NCBI GenBank assembly: GCA_039024295.1
Contig: JBCDIQ010000372.1
Location: forward strand, 1-5,585
Direction: 5' to 3'
Source: JBCDIQ01 sp039024295
Lineage (GTDB): Bacteria; Bacteroidota; Bacteroidia; J057
DNA length: 5,585 nucleotides
The notes under the pieces were generated by a model. It searched no databases. It had not been told where the DNA came from and saw only the letters and a list, made by a program, of their open reading frames with translations. This document shows positions 5,353 to 5,585 of the stretch, one piece after another (within the stretch, counting starts at the first letter, position 1; each line of letters opens with the position of its first letter). The translations under genes and the position numbers were made by a program.

Positions 5353-5585
5353 ATGTTAAATAACCATTGGCCGTTTTTGGGATCTAATCAGGTTCCATGA
5401 AAAGGATAAGGTTAGAAGTATCAGGGAAGTTCCTCTTAGATAACTCCATTACCCCCAAATACAGAGAAAGTCATCTGGGCCATTCAATCGTCTGGACTGA
5501 CACCCATAACGTTACCCATTACTGTTCGAAGCCTTTGGTCTGTGAACAATGAATTCATTACCGCTACTGTCCTGGCTCAAAAACC
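5353..5585. other. Non-coding or unassigned right-hand end
   Basis: I see no convincing gene here. The longest complete plus-strand frame runs from the ATG at 5397 to the stop at 5552 (51 residues) and has no recognisable motif. On the minus strand a frame enters from the right edge at 5583 and stops at 5512 (23 residues, ending KASNSNG). It could be the tail of a neighbouring gene but is too short to judge. The only symmetric elements are small, such as TAACGTTA (5507-5514) between two direct copies of ACCCAT. Confidence 0.5.

Noticed and set aside
5397..5552. 51-residue plus-strand ORF near the right edge
   Set aside because: It has no recognisable motif, no ribosome-binding site or promoter-like sequence, and an ordinary chance length. 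Described only as part of the unassigned end.
1..5585. tRNA, rRNA, CRISPR array, insertion sequence or phage genes
   Set aside because: No cloverleaf-like segment, no spaced direct repeats and no transposase or integrase frame were seen on either strand.

Overview
The window looks like chromosomal DNA from a member of the Bacteroidota. Three things point that way. The proteins resemble the FadN/FadA/MarR set common in that phylum. Start codons lack Shine-Dalgarno sequences and sit behind A/T-rich leaders. A TAnnTTTG-like -7 element with a TT-rich -33 element lies directly in front of a start codon. No species can be assigned from the sequence alone.

Most of the window is a minus-strand fatty-acid beta-oxidation unit, read from right to left. 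It comprises a MarR-family regulator (4681 to 4169), a FadN-type bifunctional 3-hydroxyacyl-CoA dehydrogenase/enoyl-CoA hydratase (4197 to 1741, overlapping the regulator gene by 29 bases) and a FadA-type thiolase (1613 to 435). A strong intrinsic terminator (377-410) closes the unit. FadN should hydrate enoyl-CoA and oxidise the 3-hydroxyacyl-CoA, and FadA should cleave the 3-ketoacyl-CoA, so together they cover the last three steps of each cycle. No acyl-CoA dehydrogenase (fadE) or acyl-CoA ligase lies in the window. The 127-base fadN-fadA spacer holds a long imperfect hairpin built from AACTGxx-like words, which looks like a dispersed intergenic repeat.

At the left edge, on the same strand and only a few bases past the terminator, begins an endonuclease V gene (nfi). 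It is cut off by the window after 120 codons and has no stop inside the window, so a scan for closed reading frames misses it.

To the right of the regulator, a 193-base divergent region carries candidate promoters in both directions and several palindromes. One of them, TATGCATGCATA, sits where the regulator transcript would start. It is followed by a plus-strand gene for a small two-helix membrane protein resembling DUF2937 (4875-5324), then a probable terminator. The last 230 or so bases hold no convincing gene.

Overall this is an ordinary metabolic region and I see no evidence of a new multi-gene system. The points most worth a second look are the terminator abutting the nfi start, the intergenic repeat, the regulator's missing ATG start, and the palindrome at the regulator's putative transcription start.
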